DNA of 64,000 bases from Deltaproteobacteria bacterium (lineage in GTDB: Bacteria > Myxococcota > Kuafuiibacteriia > Kuafuiibacteriales > Kuafuiibacteriaceae), in assembly GCA_016703535.1 (NCBI GenBank), contig JADJBV010000001.1, positions 6,190,001 to 6,254,000 on the forward strand, in the 5' to 3' direction. Both the position numbers and the translations under genes were made by a program. The notes beneath the pieces are model-generated. The model did not search any database and was not told the DNA's origin. It saw nothing but the letters and a program-made list of their open reading frames with translations. This document shows positions 37,286 to 46,600 of this stretch, piece after piece (positions within the stretch are counted from its first letter, which is position 1; each line of letters opens with the position of its first letter).

Positions 37286-38545
37286 GTGTTGCTGTTGCTG
37301 CGCCAGAGCCTGATCCGAAGCCTCTACAGCTTGGCCATGGCCTGGCGCGCCCTCTTCGAACGCCCGGCCCGCACCGCGTTGACGCTGTTGGGGATCGTGA
37401 TCGGCATCTTGTCCTTGGTGGTGATGATGGCGCTGATCGGCGGCCTGGAGACCTCGGTCAAGAAGGCCACCCAACCCTTTGGGGTCGGCGTCTTCACCAT
37501 CCGCAAAGAGCCGCGTTTTTCCCGCTCCGGCATCAACTGGAACGAGGTGGCGCGGCGCAAGCCCTTCCGCCTCGAGGACGCTGAACTTCTGGGCGAACGG
37601 CTGGAGTTGACCGCGGCCATCGGCGCCGAGGTCTGGAACTGGGGCTCGGCCTTTCGCACCGAGTCGAAGCAAACCGCGCCGGCCTGCGGCGTGGCCGGCA
37701 CCACCCCGGGATTTATGCAGGCCCACGCGCTGGAGTTGGCAGCGGGGCGGTTTTTGGTCGACCAAGATCTGAGGGCCGATCACCCGGTGATCGTCATCGG
37801 CTCGGACGTGGCCCGAACCTTGTTCCCCGGCGGCGACGTGGCGGCCTTGGGCCGGACGGTGCGGGTCCGGGATCAACCGTACGAGGTGGTGGGGGTCTTG
37901 AAGCCCCGGCCCGCTTTGTTCGGCGCGGCGTGGCGCAACTGCATCGGCATGATCCCCTTGCCTCGCTTCGTGCGGCAGTTCGGCAATCGATCCTTGGCGC
38001 TGACCTTTTTGGCCGAAGATCGGGACGACGCCAAGTCCGCGCAAGACGAGGCGGTGTTGGCCATCCGCACGCTCCGGGGGGTCAAGCCCGGCTCGCCCAA
38101 CGACTTCGAGATGTTCAGCAACGACTCGATGGGCGGTGAGTTCGGCGCCTTGGCCTTGGTGTTGACCATCGCCGCCGCCGCCATCTGCGCCATGGCGTTG
38201 TTGGTCGGGGGCGTGGGGGTCATGAACATCATGTTGGTTTCGGTGTTCGAGCGCACCCGGGAGATCGGCGTACGAAAGGCCTTGGGCGCCCGGCCCGCCT
38301 CGATCCTGCTCCAGTTTTTGGGCGAGGCGGTGTTGTTGTCCGGTTTGGGCGGGGCGGCGGGGGTGATCTTGGCCTACATCGCGGTGGCGGCGGCGGCCCG
38401 CGCCCTGGACCTCCCCGCCACCGTGCCCCTTTGGGCAGTGTTGGTGGCCCTGGGCTCCAGCGCTTTGGTCGGCCTCTTTGCGGGGGTCTATCCCGCGGCC
38501 CGGGCGGCCCGACTCGATCCGATCGAGGCCCTGCGCTACGAGTGA
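37286..38545 (+). CDS. MacB/FtsX-type ABC permease, second
   Basis: 419 aa from GTG 37286, preceded by GGGAGG with 8-nt spacing, which rules out the longer in-frame extension into the previous gene. Same plan as the first permease: an N-terminal helix (TALTLLGIVIGILSLVVMMALIGG), a periplasmic domain and the FtsX block VGGVGVMNIMLVSVFERTREIGVRKALGARPASILLQFLGEAVLL. Sequence divergence between the two is clear in the periplasmic domains. Last gene of the exporter operon; it converges on the glycosyltransferase gene with a 3-bp gap. Confidence 0.94.
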   Translation: MLLLLRQSLIRSLYSLAMAWRALFERPARTALTLLGIVIGILSLVVMMALIGGLETSVKKATQPFGVGVFTIRKEPRFSRSGINWNEVARRKPFRLEDAELLGERLELTAAIGAEVWNWGSAFRTESKQTAPACGVAGTTPGFMQAHALELAAGRFLVDQDLRADHPVIVIGSDVARTLFPGGDVAALGRTVRVRDQPYEVVGVLKPRPALFGAAWRNCIGMIPLPRFVRQFGNRSLALTFLAEDRDDAKSAQDEAVLAIRTLRGVKPGSPNDFEMFSNDSMGGEFGALALVLTIAAAAICAMALLVGGVGVMNIMLVSVFERTREIGVRKALGARPASILLQFLGEAVLLSGLGGAAGVILAYIAVAAAARALDLPATVPLWAVLVALGSSALVGLFAGVYPAARAARLDPIEALRYE

Positions 38546-38548
38546 AGG

Positions 38549-39547
38549 TTATTTGTCCGGGGTCTTGTATTCGATGATCCCGGAGCGCCGGCCGCTGATC
38601 CGGCCCAAGTGAAAACGCAAGACACCTTGCAATTCGGGGAAACGGGACAAGGTGCAAGAGGCGGCGTAGAGCAGGGACTCTTCGGTGGAGCGGCCGCGCT
38701 GCTTTTGGTGCTGAAAGTTGCGCAGGGTGCTGACCGGATAACCGGCCAAGAGGGACAAGCTGGTGCCCAAGGTGGGCAACACGCCGCCGACCGCGACCGC
38801 GGGCAGGACTCCGCCCCAAAACACGGAGCGGCGGGTCTCTTTGACCCAGTGGTGTTCGGGGCCGTCGCCGTGGAGGTGAGCGCCTTCGGCGTAGGCGTGT
38901 CCGGAGCGGACCTGACGGTTCCACCACTGGCGGGCTTCGGTCATGGCGGCGTCGTGGAGGGTCATCTCGGCGTCGATGCGCTCGATCTTCCAGCCGGCCC
39001 GGCGCAGGCGCAGGCAAAGTTCGGGCTCTTCGCCGGCGATCAGGGCGTCGGTGTAGCCGCCCACTTGATCGAAGGCGCCGGTGCGCATCAGGGCGTCGCC
39101 CCCGCAGGCGTCGGCGTCGCCGATGGGCGTGTCCCACTCGAGATCGCAGAGCCGGTTGTAGATGGAGGCCTCGGGGTGACGTTCCCGGCGGCGCCCGCAG
39201 ACCACCGCCAGCTCCGGCCGGGCCTGCAAACGGGCCAACGCCTTGTGGAGCCAGCCCTCGACCACCTCACAGTCGCCGTCCACGAACTGGACGAATTGCA
39301 AGTTGGGTTGCAATTCTCGGAGGCGCCGATAACCCGCGTTGCGAGCCCGAGCGGCGGTGAAGGGGGTGGAGAGGTCCAGCTCCACCACTTGGGCGCCCAG
39401 GCTGCGGGCGAGCTCCCGGCTGCCGTCGGTGGAGCCCGAGTCGACGTAGATCAGCTCGACCACGTGGCCGCGCAGAGACGACAGGCAACGACCGAGCCGT
39501 TCACCTTCGTTGCGGCCAATGGCCACCGCGCCGATCTCGAGGCTCAC
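38549..39547 (-). CDS. Family 2 glycosyltransferase
   Basis: 332 aa from GTG 39547. GT-A fold: AVAIGRNEGERLGRCLSSL at the nucleotide-sugar end, YVDSGSTDGS (first acidic motif), FVDGDCEV (DxD-like metal site) and IAGEEPELCLRLRRAGW (acceptor/base region). A hydrophobic C-terminal segment (VFWGGVLPAVAVGGVLPTLGTSLSLLAGY) suggests membrane association. Inverting transfer of an activated sugar to a lipid or polysaccharide is expected; no sugar gene cluster is nearby. It contains two copies of the GCAAG/CTTGC-type palindrome (38617 exact, 39298 near). Confidence 0.92.
   Translation of the reverse strand: MSLEIGAVAIGRNEGERLGRCLSSLRGHVVELIYVDSGSTDGSRELARSLGAQVVELDLSTPFTAARARNAGYRRLRELQPNLQFVQFVDGDCEVVEGWLHKALARLQARPELAVVCGRRRERHPEASIYNRLCDLEWDTPIGDADACGGDALMRTGAFDQVGGYTDALIAGEEPELCLRLRRAGWKIERIDAEMTLHDAAMTEARQWWNRQVRSGHAYAEGAHLHGDGPEHHWVKETRRSVFWGGVLPAVAVGGVLPTLGTSLSLLAGYPVSTLRNFQHQKQRGRSTEESLLYAASCTLSRFPELQGVLRFHLGRISGRRSGIIEYKTPDK
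39293..39316. repeat. Intragenic interrupted palindrome, 9-bp arms
   Basis: GAATTGCAA-GTTGGG-TTGCAATTC, perfect 9-bp arms and a 6-nt spacer within the glycosyltransferase gene. It is a variant of the dispersed YGCAA-N6-TTGCR element and is strikingly AT-rich for its surroundings. Confidence 0.75.
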
Positions 39548-39577
39548 CCCTTGCTCATAGCTGGGTGGGCGCCAAGG

Positions 39578-40126
39578 TCAAGACTTGCGCTGGGAGACTT
39601 TGTTGGCGTTGCCGGTCTGGACGATCTTGGGGGCCTTGTCGCCGCCCTTGCCGCGCAGGTAGGTCACTTTGTTGGCGTTGCCGCTGATGGTGATGGTCGC
39701 GGCGCCTTCGATGGTCACTTTTTGGGCGTTGCCGCTGATGGTCACCGACTCACAATCGCCGCTGAGGGTCACGTTGTTGCTGTTGCCGCTGATCACGACG
39801 ACCTGCAGGCCGTCGGCCTTGCAGGCGTGATCGAACTTCTTGGCGTTGCCGGAGATCGCCAGGGTCTTGCTGTCGACTCCGCTGGGGGTGGCCGCGCCTT
39901 GAACGCCGGCGCCGGTGACCTTGACGCTGCCGGCCTGGACGCTGTCTTCGTCCACCACCACATCTTGGTCGGCGTCGTCCCCGTCGGCGTCGGCGCCGAT
40001 CACCACCTTGTTTTTGCCGTCGCTGACGACGACCTTGCCCTTGGAGGGCTCACCCGCGAACGCGGGGAGGCTGATCCCCAGCGCCACCGCCACCATGACA
40101 ACTTCATTCCACCCTTTGATGCGCAT
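39578..40126 (-). CDS. DUF3060 secreted protein with ISGNA-type repeats
   Basis: 182 aa from ATG 40126. The ribosome site GGAGGTGA, 5 nt upstream, is the strongest in the window. Signal peptide MRIKGWNEVVMVAVALGISLPAFA. After an acidic stretch (DADGDDADQDVVVDED) come repeated blades LAISGNAKKF, VVISGNSNNVTL, VTISGNAQKVTI, ITISGNANKVTY and IVQTGNANKVSQ, the pattern of DUF3060, which should form a beta-solenoid. Periplasmic or surface protein of unknown role. A possible disulfide lies between the Cys of HACKAD and GDCES. Confidence 0.85.
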   Translation of the reverse strand: MRIKGWNEVVMVAVALGISLPAFAGEPSKGKVVVSDGKNKVVIGADADGDDADQDVVVDEDSVQAGSVKVTGAGVQGAATPSGVDSKTLAISGNAKKFDHACKADGLQVVVISGNSNNVTLSGDCESVTISGNAQKVTIEGAATITISGNANKVTYLRGKGGDKAPKIVQTGNANKVSQRKS

Positions 40127-40218
40127 GCCACTCACCTCCACCGTCGGTTTAGCAGGTCCGACGTCGCCGGGCCCACTTGCCCCCTTGAGGTAAGCGCTCT
40201 CACACCTGGGTGCAAGGC

Positions 40219-40518
40219 TCAGCCGTGTTTGGGCGGGCGTCGTACGTAACGGGAGAGGATCTCGTCCCCGGCCAAGCGCTTGGGGAACAAGGCCCGCATC
40301 GCCGGATCGCCCATGGCCGCCGCCAGATCCACCGGGGTGGTCTCTTCCCGGATCAGGTGTCCGTCGATCCCGGAGGCGCCGTACAAGGCCCACTCGGCAT
40401 CGCTGACGGCCGCGGGTTCGCCGCTGAACTGGAGCCGCCCGTAGTCCTCGGGTTCGGCCACCGGCAAGGTGACCTCGACTTTTTGGCCGCCCCGCATGGT
40501 CAACTGGTATCGGATCAT
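40219..40518 (-). CDS. Small protein overlapping the giant zincin gene; candidate immunity or accessory protein
   Basis: 99 aa. Its ATG overlaps the stop of the 1977-aa gene (ATGA), so translation is coupled. The sequence (MIRYQLTMRGGQKVEVTLP ... VSDAEWALYGASGIDGHLIREE ... ILSRYVRRPPKHG) has no signal peptide, no membrane helix and no family I know. Size, position and overlap fit an immunity protein for a toxin-like partner or a loading adaptor. That is inference from arrangement only. The following 92 bp to the DUF3060 gene hold only that gene's ribosome site. Confidence 0.7.
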   Translation of the reverse strand: MIRYQLTMRGGQKVEVTLPVAEPEDYGRLQFSGEPAAVSDAEWALYGASGIDGHLIREETTPVDLAAAMGDPAMRALFPKRLAGDEILSRYVRRPPKHG

Positions 40519-43500
40519 CGCGGTAACGCCCCCAACGTGAAGAAGAAGTGCTCCGGATCCTGCTGGTAGAGGCGGAGCATGTCACGGGCATTCGTGAAGC
40601 GCTCCAGACCCATACTCAGGACCTCACTGTGGCCCTCGGCGTAGGTCTTGCCGACGTAGGCCGAGACGAAGTGATCCTCGACGGCCCGTTCGCCCGGTCC
40701 ATACCCCGCATCCGGTCGCAGCTGCTGAAGAGGAGCGACCTCGACCCGACCGTTGGCGTGTTGGCCCCGGGCGTCCCGCCAGGCGAGCGCCGCCTGTCGA
40801 AGTTGTGGGTTCTGGTACTCCAGGTAGTGCCCCAACTCGTGGAAGGTGGTGGTCTCCGAAGGCCGCGCTCCCAAGTTGAGCTGACCGCTCGGGGCCGCGT
40901 TGGCCCGACGATCGGTCTGCACCACCTCGATCCGAGAGGGATCGAGGGCGGGGCCCACCAGGCGCAAAAAGTTGGCGGCCCATTGGCGAGCGTTGGTCCC
41001 ATGAGCGTCGGCGCTATCGCCGACCCGGAGATCGTTGGCGCGACCCCGGGCCGAAGCGCTGTCCCCTTGGATCGACGATCGGAAGCGGCCCATCACCTGG
41101 ATCGCTTGGTTGCGCGCCGCGGCCTTGTCGGCCTCCAATCGTAGATCGACGTCGGTGCGAGCCGCCTCGACCTGAGCGAGTTCGGTGTCGATCACCTGCC
41201 GTTCGCCGGCCCGCTGCGCCTCGGGCAAGCGATAGATTCGCCCTTGCCGTTCGTAGAGCGCCGCTTGCCGTTCGGCCAAGCGGCCTTGTTCGGCCACTAA
41301 GGCCGGGTCGCCGTTTTCGGCCCGGGTCAACAAAGTGTCGAGCTGGGCCCGGGTTTCGGTCGGCATCCGCTCGATGCCCTGATGGATCACGCCCAGGTGT
41401 TCTTGTCCCGGCGCCGGGCTCGCCGTCGGCGTGCCGGACCAGCCCACGGTCTCCCTTCGACCATACGGAGACGCATCGACCGGGTGACCCGACTCGCTGT
41501 CCGCCGGGATCAGGCCTCGCTCCACCAGATCTTGCCGGGTCGCTTCGGCCACCGTACGGGCCAACTCGGGCGAAAGATCACCTTCGTGCACCAAGCGTTC
41601 GGTCAGCCCATCGACGAAGTGGGGATCTTGGGCCCGAGTGCGCAGGCTCTGAGTTTCGCCGGGTCGAGTGAGTTCGTCGGCGATCACCCCTTCTGCCCGA
41701 CCCGCTTGTTCCCGATTGAGGATCGGCGCTTGGCCTTCGGCTCCGTTGCGGGAGAGCCCACCGGTGACGTCGGCGGCGATGGCCCGATCCCGGGCCCAGT
41801 CGGCCTGCCGATCGAGTTGTTCGGCCCGACTCGGATCGGTGCCGCGGATCGCCTCGGCCTCGGTGCGATATCGGGCCTCGAAGAAGGTCGCCGCGTCGCG
41901 ATAGGCCTGGGCCCGAGAGCTGCCTTCACCCCGGGAGGCGAGCAGGGCCTCGGCGGTGTGCTCCACCGCTTGTTGGGTGCGGCCTTGATCGAGCGGGGCT
42001 TCACCCCGGAGGCCACGGCGCGCTTCGGCCATGCCTCGGGCCGCCGATCGTTCGATGCGGAAGGTCTCCACGAAGCCATCGATGCCGCGCCGTTGTTGGA
42101 GGGCCCCGGCGTCGGTGCCTTGGGCGCCGAGGTGTTCGTAGAGGCGGCTCCGGAACGCGCTCATCTGAGATTCGGTCGGCACCCGATCGCCGATCGAGCG
42201 CAAGAACTCACCGACTTCACCGCGCACCGCCCGGGCCGCGGCCGGATCCACGCCGCCCGGGACCGACTCGACCAAACTCCGGGACATGGCGTCGGCGTAA
42301 CGGGCCTGGGTGTAGCGGGTGGTGCCGTAGGCCATGCCGCCGGCGAAGAGCGCGTTCAAGCCCAAGCCGAACATGGCCTGACCGAACTCACTGCGGATCC
42401 CTAACCGTTGTGCACCTTCGGCGGTGCCCAAGCTGGTCAAGAAGCCCTGGGAAAAGGCGATCATCGCCGGCGTGCTCTGGGCCAAGGCCCGACGCCCCGC
42501 CGCGCTCATGGCGGCCAAGTGCGAACCTCCTTGTTCGGCCGCGACCACCGCTCGGCCCATGTTGGAGGCCCGTTGGGCCACGCCCGCCGGGATGAAGTTG
42601 GTGACCGTGTCGAAGCCCCGAGCGAAGCTGGTGTTGGCGCCGGCCAAGCGCCGGACACCCCAAGAGGCGCCGACCAAAACTCCGCCCGCCAACAAGGTGT
42701 GCCCCACGGCCCGGCCGACGTTGGCCAAGGCCGAGGCGGCTTGGGCGGCCTCGACCGCACCGACGGCGGTCCGTGCGCCCGCGCCCGCTCGGGCCAAGGC
42801 GGCGCCCGATCCCAACCCTCCAGTGGCGACCACTCCCAGGGCCACCTCCAGGCCGATCACTGCGTAGCCCGTGTAGCCGACGTCGTCCTTTTGCTGCTGG
42901 TAGCTGTCGGCGGCGTTGCGGACCGCGCCGTGGGTGGCGTCGATCATCACCGGGAGATCACGTTGCCCGTAGCTGCGCAACGAATCCGAGAAGCCGAGCA
43001 CCGGCCCGGCCAAGGCGCGGGTGACCGGGACCGCGATCCGTTGGCTGGGATCGTCGGGGTTCATGCCAGGTGTGCCCCGGATCCCGCCCACGAAGAAGGA
43101 CTGCCAACGCCCATCGCTGCCCGGCGGCGCAAAAGTGTCGATCAAGGCCGCGGCCCGTTGGGTCCCGTTGGGCTGGAGGTTGCGTAGGGTCTCATCACCC
43201 AAAATTCGGGTGGCCCCCAAAAACTCGAAGGTTCGCCCTTGATCGCGGGCGTTCTGGTAGGCGGCGACGAAGTCCGTTCCCCCACCCACGAAGCGATTGA
43301 CGCTGTCTTGGGCGGTGGAGATCCGGGAGTCGGCCATGCCAGTCGCGACCCCCGCGACCTCTTCGTGCATGTCGAGGTGGCCCCCGCTCAGGAGCCAAAC
43401 CGGACCGCTGATCACCGAGGAGATCTGAGAGTTGACCACCTGGGCCTCGGCGCGACCCAAGGCGCCGATCCGGCCTGCCCCTGCGTTTTGCCCGGCCTGC

Positions 43501-46448
43501 ACCTGGCTTTGGGCGGCCGCCACCATGTTGGGAACCGCCGCCAGCGCGACGTCGAAGTGGCCGAGGAGCTCGGCCCCTTGGCGACCGGCTTCGGTGCTGA
43601 AGGTGCGGGGGCCGCCGAGGATGCGGCGCGCCTGGGCGTACATGGCGTCTTCGGTGCCCGGCACGTATTGGCCCGCACCGTAGACCTCGGCGAAGCGCGA
43701 CTGATGACGGGCGAGGCTGACCACCGCCCCTTGCCCCACCCGCTCCAGGGCCGCTTGCCGATCGGGGCCCGCGGGCAACTGGGTGCGGGCCAGAGTTTCG
43801 CCGCGCACCAGATGAGCTTGGCTGGCGGCCGGTCGATAGTCGGCCCATCGTTCGGCGAGGCCGGCGTAGCTGTCCACCAACAGCCCACCGTAGGCGGTGG
43901 CCTCGGGTGAGCCAGGCGGGAAGGCGGGCAACGCGGTGTTCGCTTGGTCGATGGCCCGATCGGCTCGGTTCAAGCGATCGACGCCCCCCAAGTTGCTCCC
44001 TTGGGTGAGCCGTCCTGCGTCCCCTTCGGCGTAGACGCGCAGTTCGGCCGAGTTGCTGTAGTAGCGTGCCGTGTCCAGGCGGCCCGCGCCGATCTCTCGG
44101 CGGGCGGCGTCCCGTAAGGTCGGATCCCGAGGCAAGGTCGCTTCCGCCCGGTCCAGGTATCCGGTGCGCGCCGATGCTGCGGCGTCGGCGTCGGCCAAGG
44201 TGGAGCGATAGGCGGTGGCGACGTCGGTGGAGTGGCCGGGGGTCCGCACCGCCAGGGCCCGGGCCACCAACGCGGCGTCCGCACCTTGGCCCTGGGCCAA
44301 GCGATCGGCGCGGCCGTACGCGGCGCGGGCTTCGAGGGCCGCAGCGTCGGCGTCGATCGAACGGGCCAACGCGAAGGTCTGACTGGCCTCGGCCCCTTGG
44401 ACGATGGCCGCAGCGTCGCGGACGCTCTGGTTGTCGCGGCGGACTTCACCGCCCGACTTGAGCGTGTCGCCCAACAAAGCATCAGCCGCCTCGTTGGTGC
44501 GGGTCCGCTCCTCCCGGGCCTCGTTGACCTCGGTGTTGGCCGCGGTGACCGCGTCATTGGTCGCGGTGACGGCTTGTTCGGCGGCGTTGACCCGCTCGCG
44601 GGCCTGAACGAGGCCGCGATCGGCGCCTTGTGAAGCGGCGAGATCGGCGGTGAACTCTCCCAAGATCTCCTGTCGTTGACCGGCGACCCGGGCGGCCTCT
44701 AGCGCGTCCGCCGCCGGCACGGATCCGGGCGGGCCATAGAGGGCCAAACGTTCATCGGCGATCCCGACCTGATCGACCCGAGCCTCCAGGTAGGCGCGGC
44801 GGTGGGCGATCAAGGCCGCGGGCGCGGTGTTGGCCCGAACGTGGGCCTGATAGTTGCCGCTCCTCAGGTGGGCCTGGTGGAAGCCGGCCTCCACGTCCAA
44901 GCGATCACCTTCGAGCCGCAGCTGGGTCTGATCCCGAGCCATCGCCGGATCCAAAGCCCGAGATCGATCGAGCAAAACACCGGCACCTGGCACACCGTTG
45001 GCGGCCACGTCGGTGGGCGCCGCGCTCAACGCGACCGGCACGGCCTCGGGCAAGGCGTGGGCGGCGTCGGCCCGGACGATCTCGGCCCGAGCGTTGGCGA
45101 TCTGTCCTTCGGCCGCACCTTGATAAGCGCGAGAAGCGCTCAGCCCGGCCCGAGGCACCGACTCTCGATATTGGGCCTCTTTGTGGAGGCGTTGGGTGCC
45201 TCGATCCCGCAAGGTCTGAGCTTCAGTGTCGAGGGCCGCTGCGCGAGTGGGGTCACTGCTGCGCAGCCCGTTGGCCTGGCGAGTCAAGCCGTCGGCCCGG
45301 GCCACCTCGCTGCGGCCGATCCGCTCCCGGGAGTGGCTGGCGTCGAGGTAGATCCGGTGTTGTTCCAGACGCACCTGTTCGGCGAGTTGGGTCGTCTCTT
45401 CGGCCCGACGGGTCAAAGCCGGGCGCCCCACGTGATCGGCCGGCATGGCCGTGATCTCGGCCCGCATCCCCTGGGCTTCGGCGAGCAACGCCGAACGCTG
45501 CATGGTCATCAAGAAGGTGAAGGAGTTGACCGCGGTCCACTCCCCTTGTTGGCGGGCGTTGCGATCGAGGCGGGCCATGCGATCGGCGCCGCTCATCAAG
45601 GTCTGACCTTGGGCGTCGACCAGATCGGGGAGTTGGCCGGTGGCCAAGTAGTGGCGAACGTCGGCCCCGCTGATCCCTTGCAGGTGCAAGGCTCGGGCTT
45701 GGTTCCACTGATCCATGTTGACGCCGACCGGGCGACCTCCCCGGGCGTCTCGGGCGCCCGCCGCGCCCCGGGCCAAGTGGGCTTCGTAGGCGTCGATGGC
45801 CTCGAGATAAGATCCCGCGCCCGGCAAGGCGGCGTTGCGCCCCACCCCCGGGGCCGCCGGCAGCCCAGTCAAACGCGTCACCTCGGCGTCCACCGCCGGG
45901 GTCAAAGCCACGAAGGCCTCGGCGTTCCGAGCTTGTCGGCCCGAACCGATCCTTTGTTCGCCGACCGCGATCAACCGAGGCGCCGCCGCCGGATCGGTGG
46001 CGGCCGGATCGGCGGCGACCGCTGGACCGGGTGAGGCGCCTTGCGGGGACGCCGTGGTGGAGTTCGCCGATGCGGGCACGGCGGGACCTGCCGCCTCATC
46101 GATCAGCGCGCCCCGTCGCGGGGCTCGACCGATGCCCACGCCCCCTTGGGCCGGTGCGCCGTCCGAGCTGGGCACCGCGTGTTCGAGCAACGTCGCGTAC
46201 AGACGATTGGCGGTGTCCAACCGGGGGGGCCGATCGGCCAGAGGTGAGGTGCGATCGAGCTCTGCCAAGCGGTCGTACAGGTTGGCCAGCTCTTGCGGGT
46301 CGTTGAGGACGTGGTCGCCGCCGGCCAAACCAGCCAGCTCAGTTCGGGAGATCCCGCTCTGCTCCAGGGCCGGCGCCACCTGGTCCACCCCGATCGGCCC
46401 GGAGCGGCTCAGCTGCTCGATGAACTCTCGTCGCTCGATCCGCGCCAT
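40515..46448 (-). CDS. Giant multidomain protein with C-terminal HExxH zincin-like domain (polymorphic-toxin-like)
   Basis: 1977 aa. No signal peptide. The N-terminus has a short helical, EF-hand-like segment (REFIEQLSRSGPIGVDQVAPALEQSGISRTELAGL). Residues about 250-1000 are Ala/Arg/Glu-rich helices with coiled-coil character (HLQGISGADVRHYLATGQ, AEEATQLAEQ-type stretches). Three hydrophobic Gly/Ala-rich helices lie at about 1190-1215, 1245-1265 and 1362-1385. The last 130 residues contain FHELGHYLEYQ (His1870, Glu1871, His1874) and a downstream GHSEVLSMGLE (Glu1942), the HExxH...E arrangement of zinc metallopeptidases seen in toxins and phage structural proteins. A large delivery region plus a C-terminal enzymatic tip plus a small overlapping ORF is the layout of contact-dependent or secreted effectors. 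No secretion genes are in the window. Confidence 0.82.
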   Translation of the reverse strand: MARIERREFIEQLSRSGPIGVDQVAPALEQSGISRTELAGLAGGDHVLNDPQELANLYDRLAELDRTSPLADRPPRLDTANRLYATLLEHAVPSSDGAPAQGGVGIGRAPRRGALIDEAAGPAVPASANSTTASPQGASPGPAVAADPAATDPAAAPRLIAVGEQRIGSGRQARNAEAFVALTPAVDAEVTRLTGLPAAPGVGRNAALPGAGSYLEAIDAYEAHLARGAAGARDARGGRPVGVNMDQWNQARALHLQGISGADVRHYLATGQLPDLVDAQGQTLMSGADRMARLDRNARQQGEWTAVNSFTFLMTMQRSALLAEAQGMRAEITAMPADHVGRPALTRRAEETTQLAEQVRLEQHRIYLDASHSRERIGRSEVARADGLTRQANGLRSSDPTRAAALDTEAQTLRDRGTQRLHKEAQYRESVPRAGLSASRAYQGAAEGQIANARAEIVRADAAHALPEAVPVALSAAPTDVAANGVPGAGVLLDRSRALDPAMARDQTQLRLEGDRLDVEAGFHQAHLRSGNYQAHVRANTAPAALIAHRRAYLEARVDQVGIADERLALYGPPGSVPAADALEAARVAGQRQEILGEFTADLAASQGADRGLVQARERVNAAEQAVTATNDAVTAANTEVNEAREERTRTNEAADALLGDTLKSGGEVRRDNQSVRDAAAIVQGAEASQTFALARSIDADAAALEARAAYGRADRLAQGQGADAALVARALAVRTPGHSTDVATAYRSTLADADAAASARTGYLDRAEATLPRDPTLRDAARREIGAGRLDTARYYSNSAELRVYAEGDAGRLTQGSNLGGVDRLNRADRAIDQANTALPAFPPGSPEATAYGGLLVDSYAGLAERWADYRPAASQAHLVRGETLARTQLPAGPDRQAALERVGQGAVVSLARHQSRFAEVYGAGQYVPGTEDAMYAQARRILGGPRTFSTEAGRQGAELLGHFDVALAAVPNMVAAAQSQVQAGQNAGAGRIGALGRAEAQVVNSQISSVISGPVWLLSGGHLDMHEEVAGVATGMADSRISTAQDSVNRFVGGGTDFVAAYQNARDQGRTFEFLGATRILGDETLRNLQPNGTQRAAALIDTFAPPGSDGRWQSFFVGGIRGTPGMNPDDPSQRIAVPVTRALAGPVLGFSDSLRSYGQRDLPVMIDATHGAVRNAADSYQQQKDDVGYTGYAVIGLEVALGVVATGGLGSGAALARAGAGARTAVGAVEAAQAASALANVGRAVGHTLLAGGVLVGASWGVRRLAGANTSFARGFDTVTNFIPAGVAQRASNMGRAVVAAEQGGSHLAAMSAAGRRALAQSTPAMIAFSQGFLTSLGTAEGAQRLGIRSEFGQAMFGLGLNALFAGGMAYGTTRYTQARYADAMSRSLVESVPGGVDPAAARAVRGEVGEFLRSIGDRVPTESQMSAFRSRLYEHLGAQGTDAGALQQRRGIDGFVETFRIERSAARGMAEARRGLRGEAPLDQGRTQQAVEHTAEALLASRGEGSSRAQAYRDAATFFEARYRTEAEAIRGTDPSRAEQLDRQADWARDRAIAADVTGGLSRNGAEGQAPILNREQAGRAEGVIADELTRPGETQSLRTRAQDPHFVDGLTERLVHEGDLSPELARTVAEATRQDLVERGLIPADSESGHPVDASPYGRRETVGWSGTPTASPAPGQEHLGVIHQGIERMPTETRAQLDTLLTRAENGDPALVAEQGRLAERQAALYERQGRIYRLPEAQRAGERQVIDTELAQVEAARTDVDLRLEADKAAARNQAIQVMGRFRSSIQGDSASARGRANDLRVGDSADAHGTNARQWAANFLRLVGPALDPSRIEVVQTDRRANAAPSGQLNLGARPSETTTFHELGHYLEYQNPQLRQAALAWRDARGQHANGRVEVAPLQQLRPDAGYGPGERAVEDHFVSAYVGKTYAEGHSEVLSMGLERFTNARDMLRLYQQDPEHFFFTLGALPR

Positions 46449-46536
46449 CTCGGGCCCAGGTGAGCAAAGGTCGGACCCCCCGAGCCGCTTACAGATTTTC
46501 CGTTTTGTCCCCCGCCGCTGGTCGGTCCCCAGGTGT

Positions 46537-46548
46537 GACCTGCAGGTC
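46537..46548. promoter_or_regulatory. 12-bp palindrome in a divergent intergenic region
   Basis: GACCTGCAGGTC lies between the divergent giant zincin gene and the DUF3015 gene (152-bp gap), 53 bp before the latter's ATG. Candidate operator; weak evidence on its own. No clear -10/-35 pair is visible in this gap. Confidence 0.3.
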
Positions 46549-46600
46549 CTGCATGCCGGGCTCCGTTGACCCGATCCGGGCTGCGTGACATTCGGCAGCC

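Noticed and set aside
40515..46448. Type VI or contact-dependent secretion assignment for the giant zincin
   Set aside because: No VgrG, PAAR, Hcp, TssB/C, Rhs or two-partner secretion signature is visible; only the general toxin-like layout is supported.
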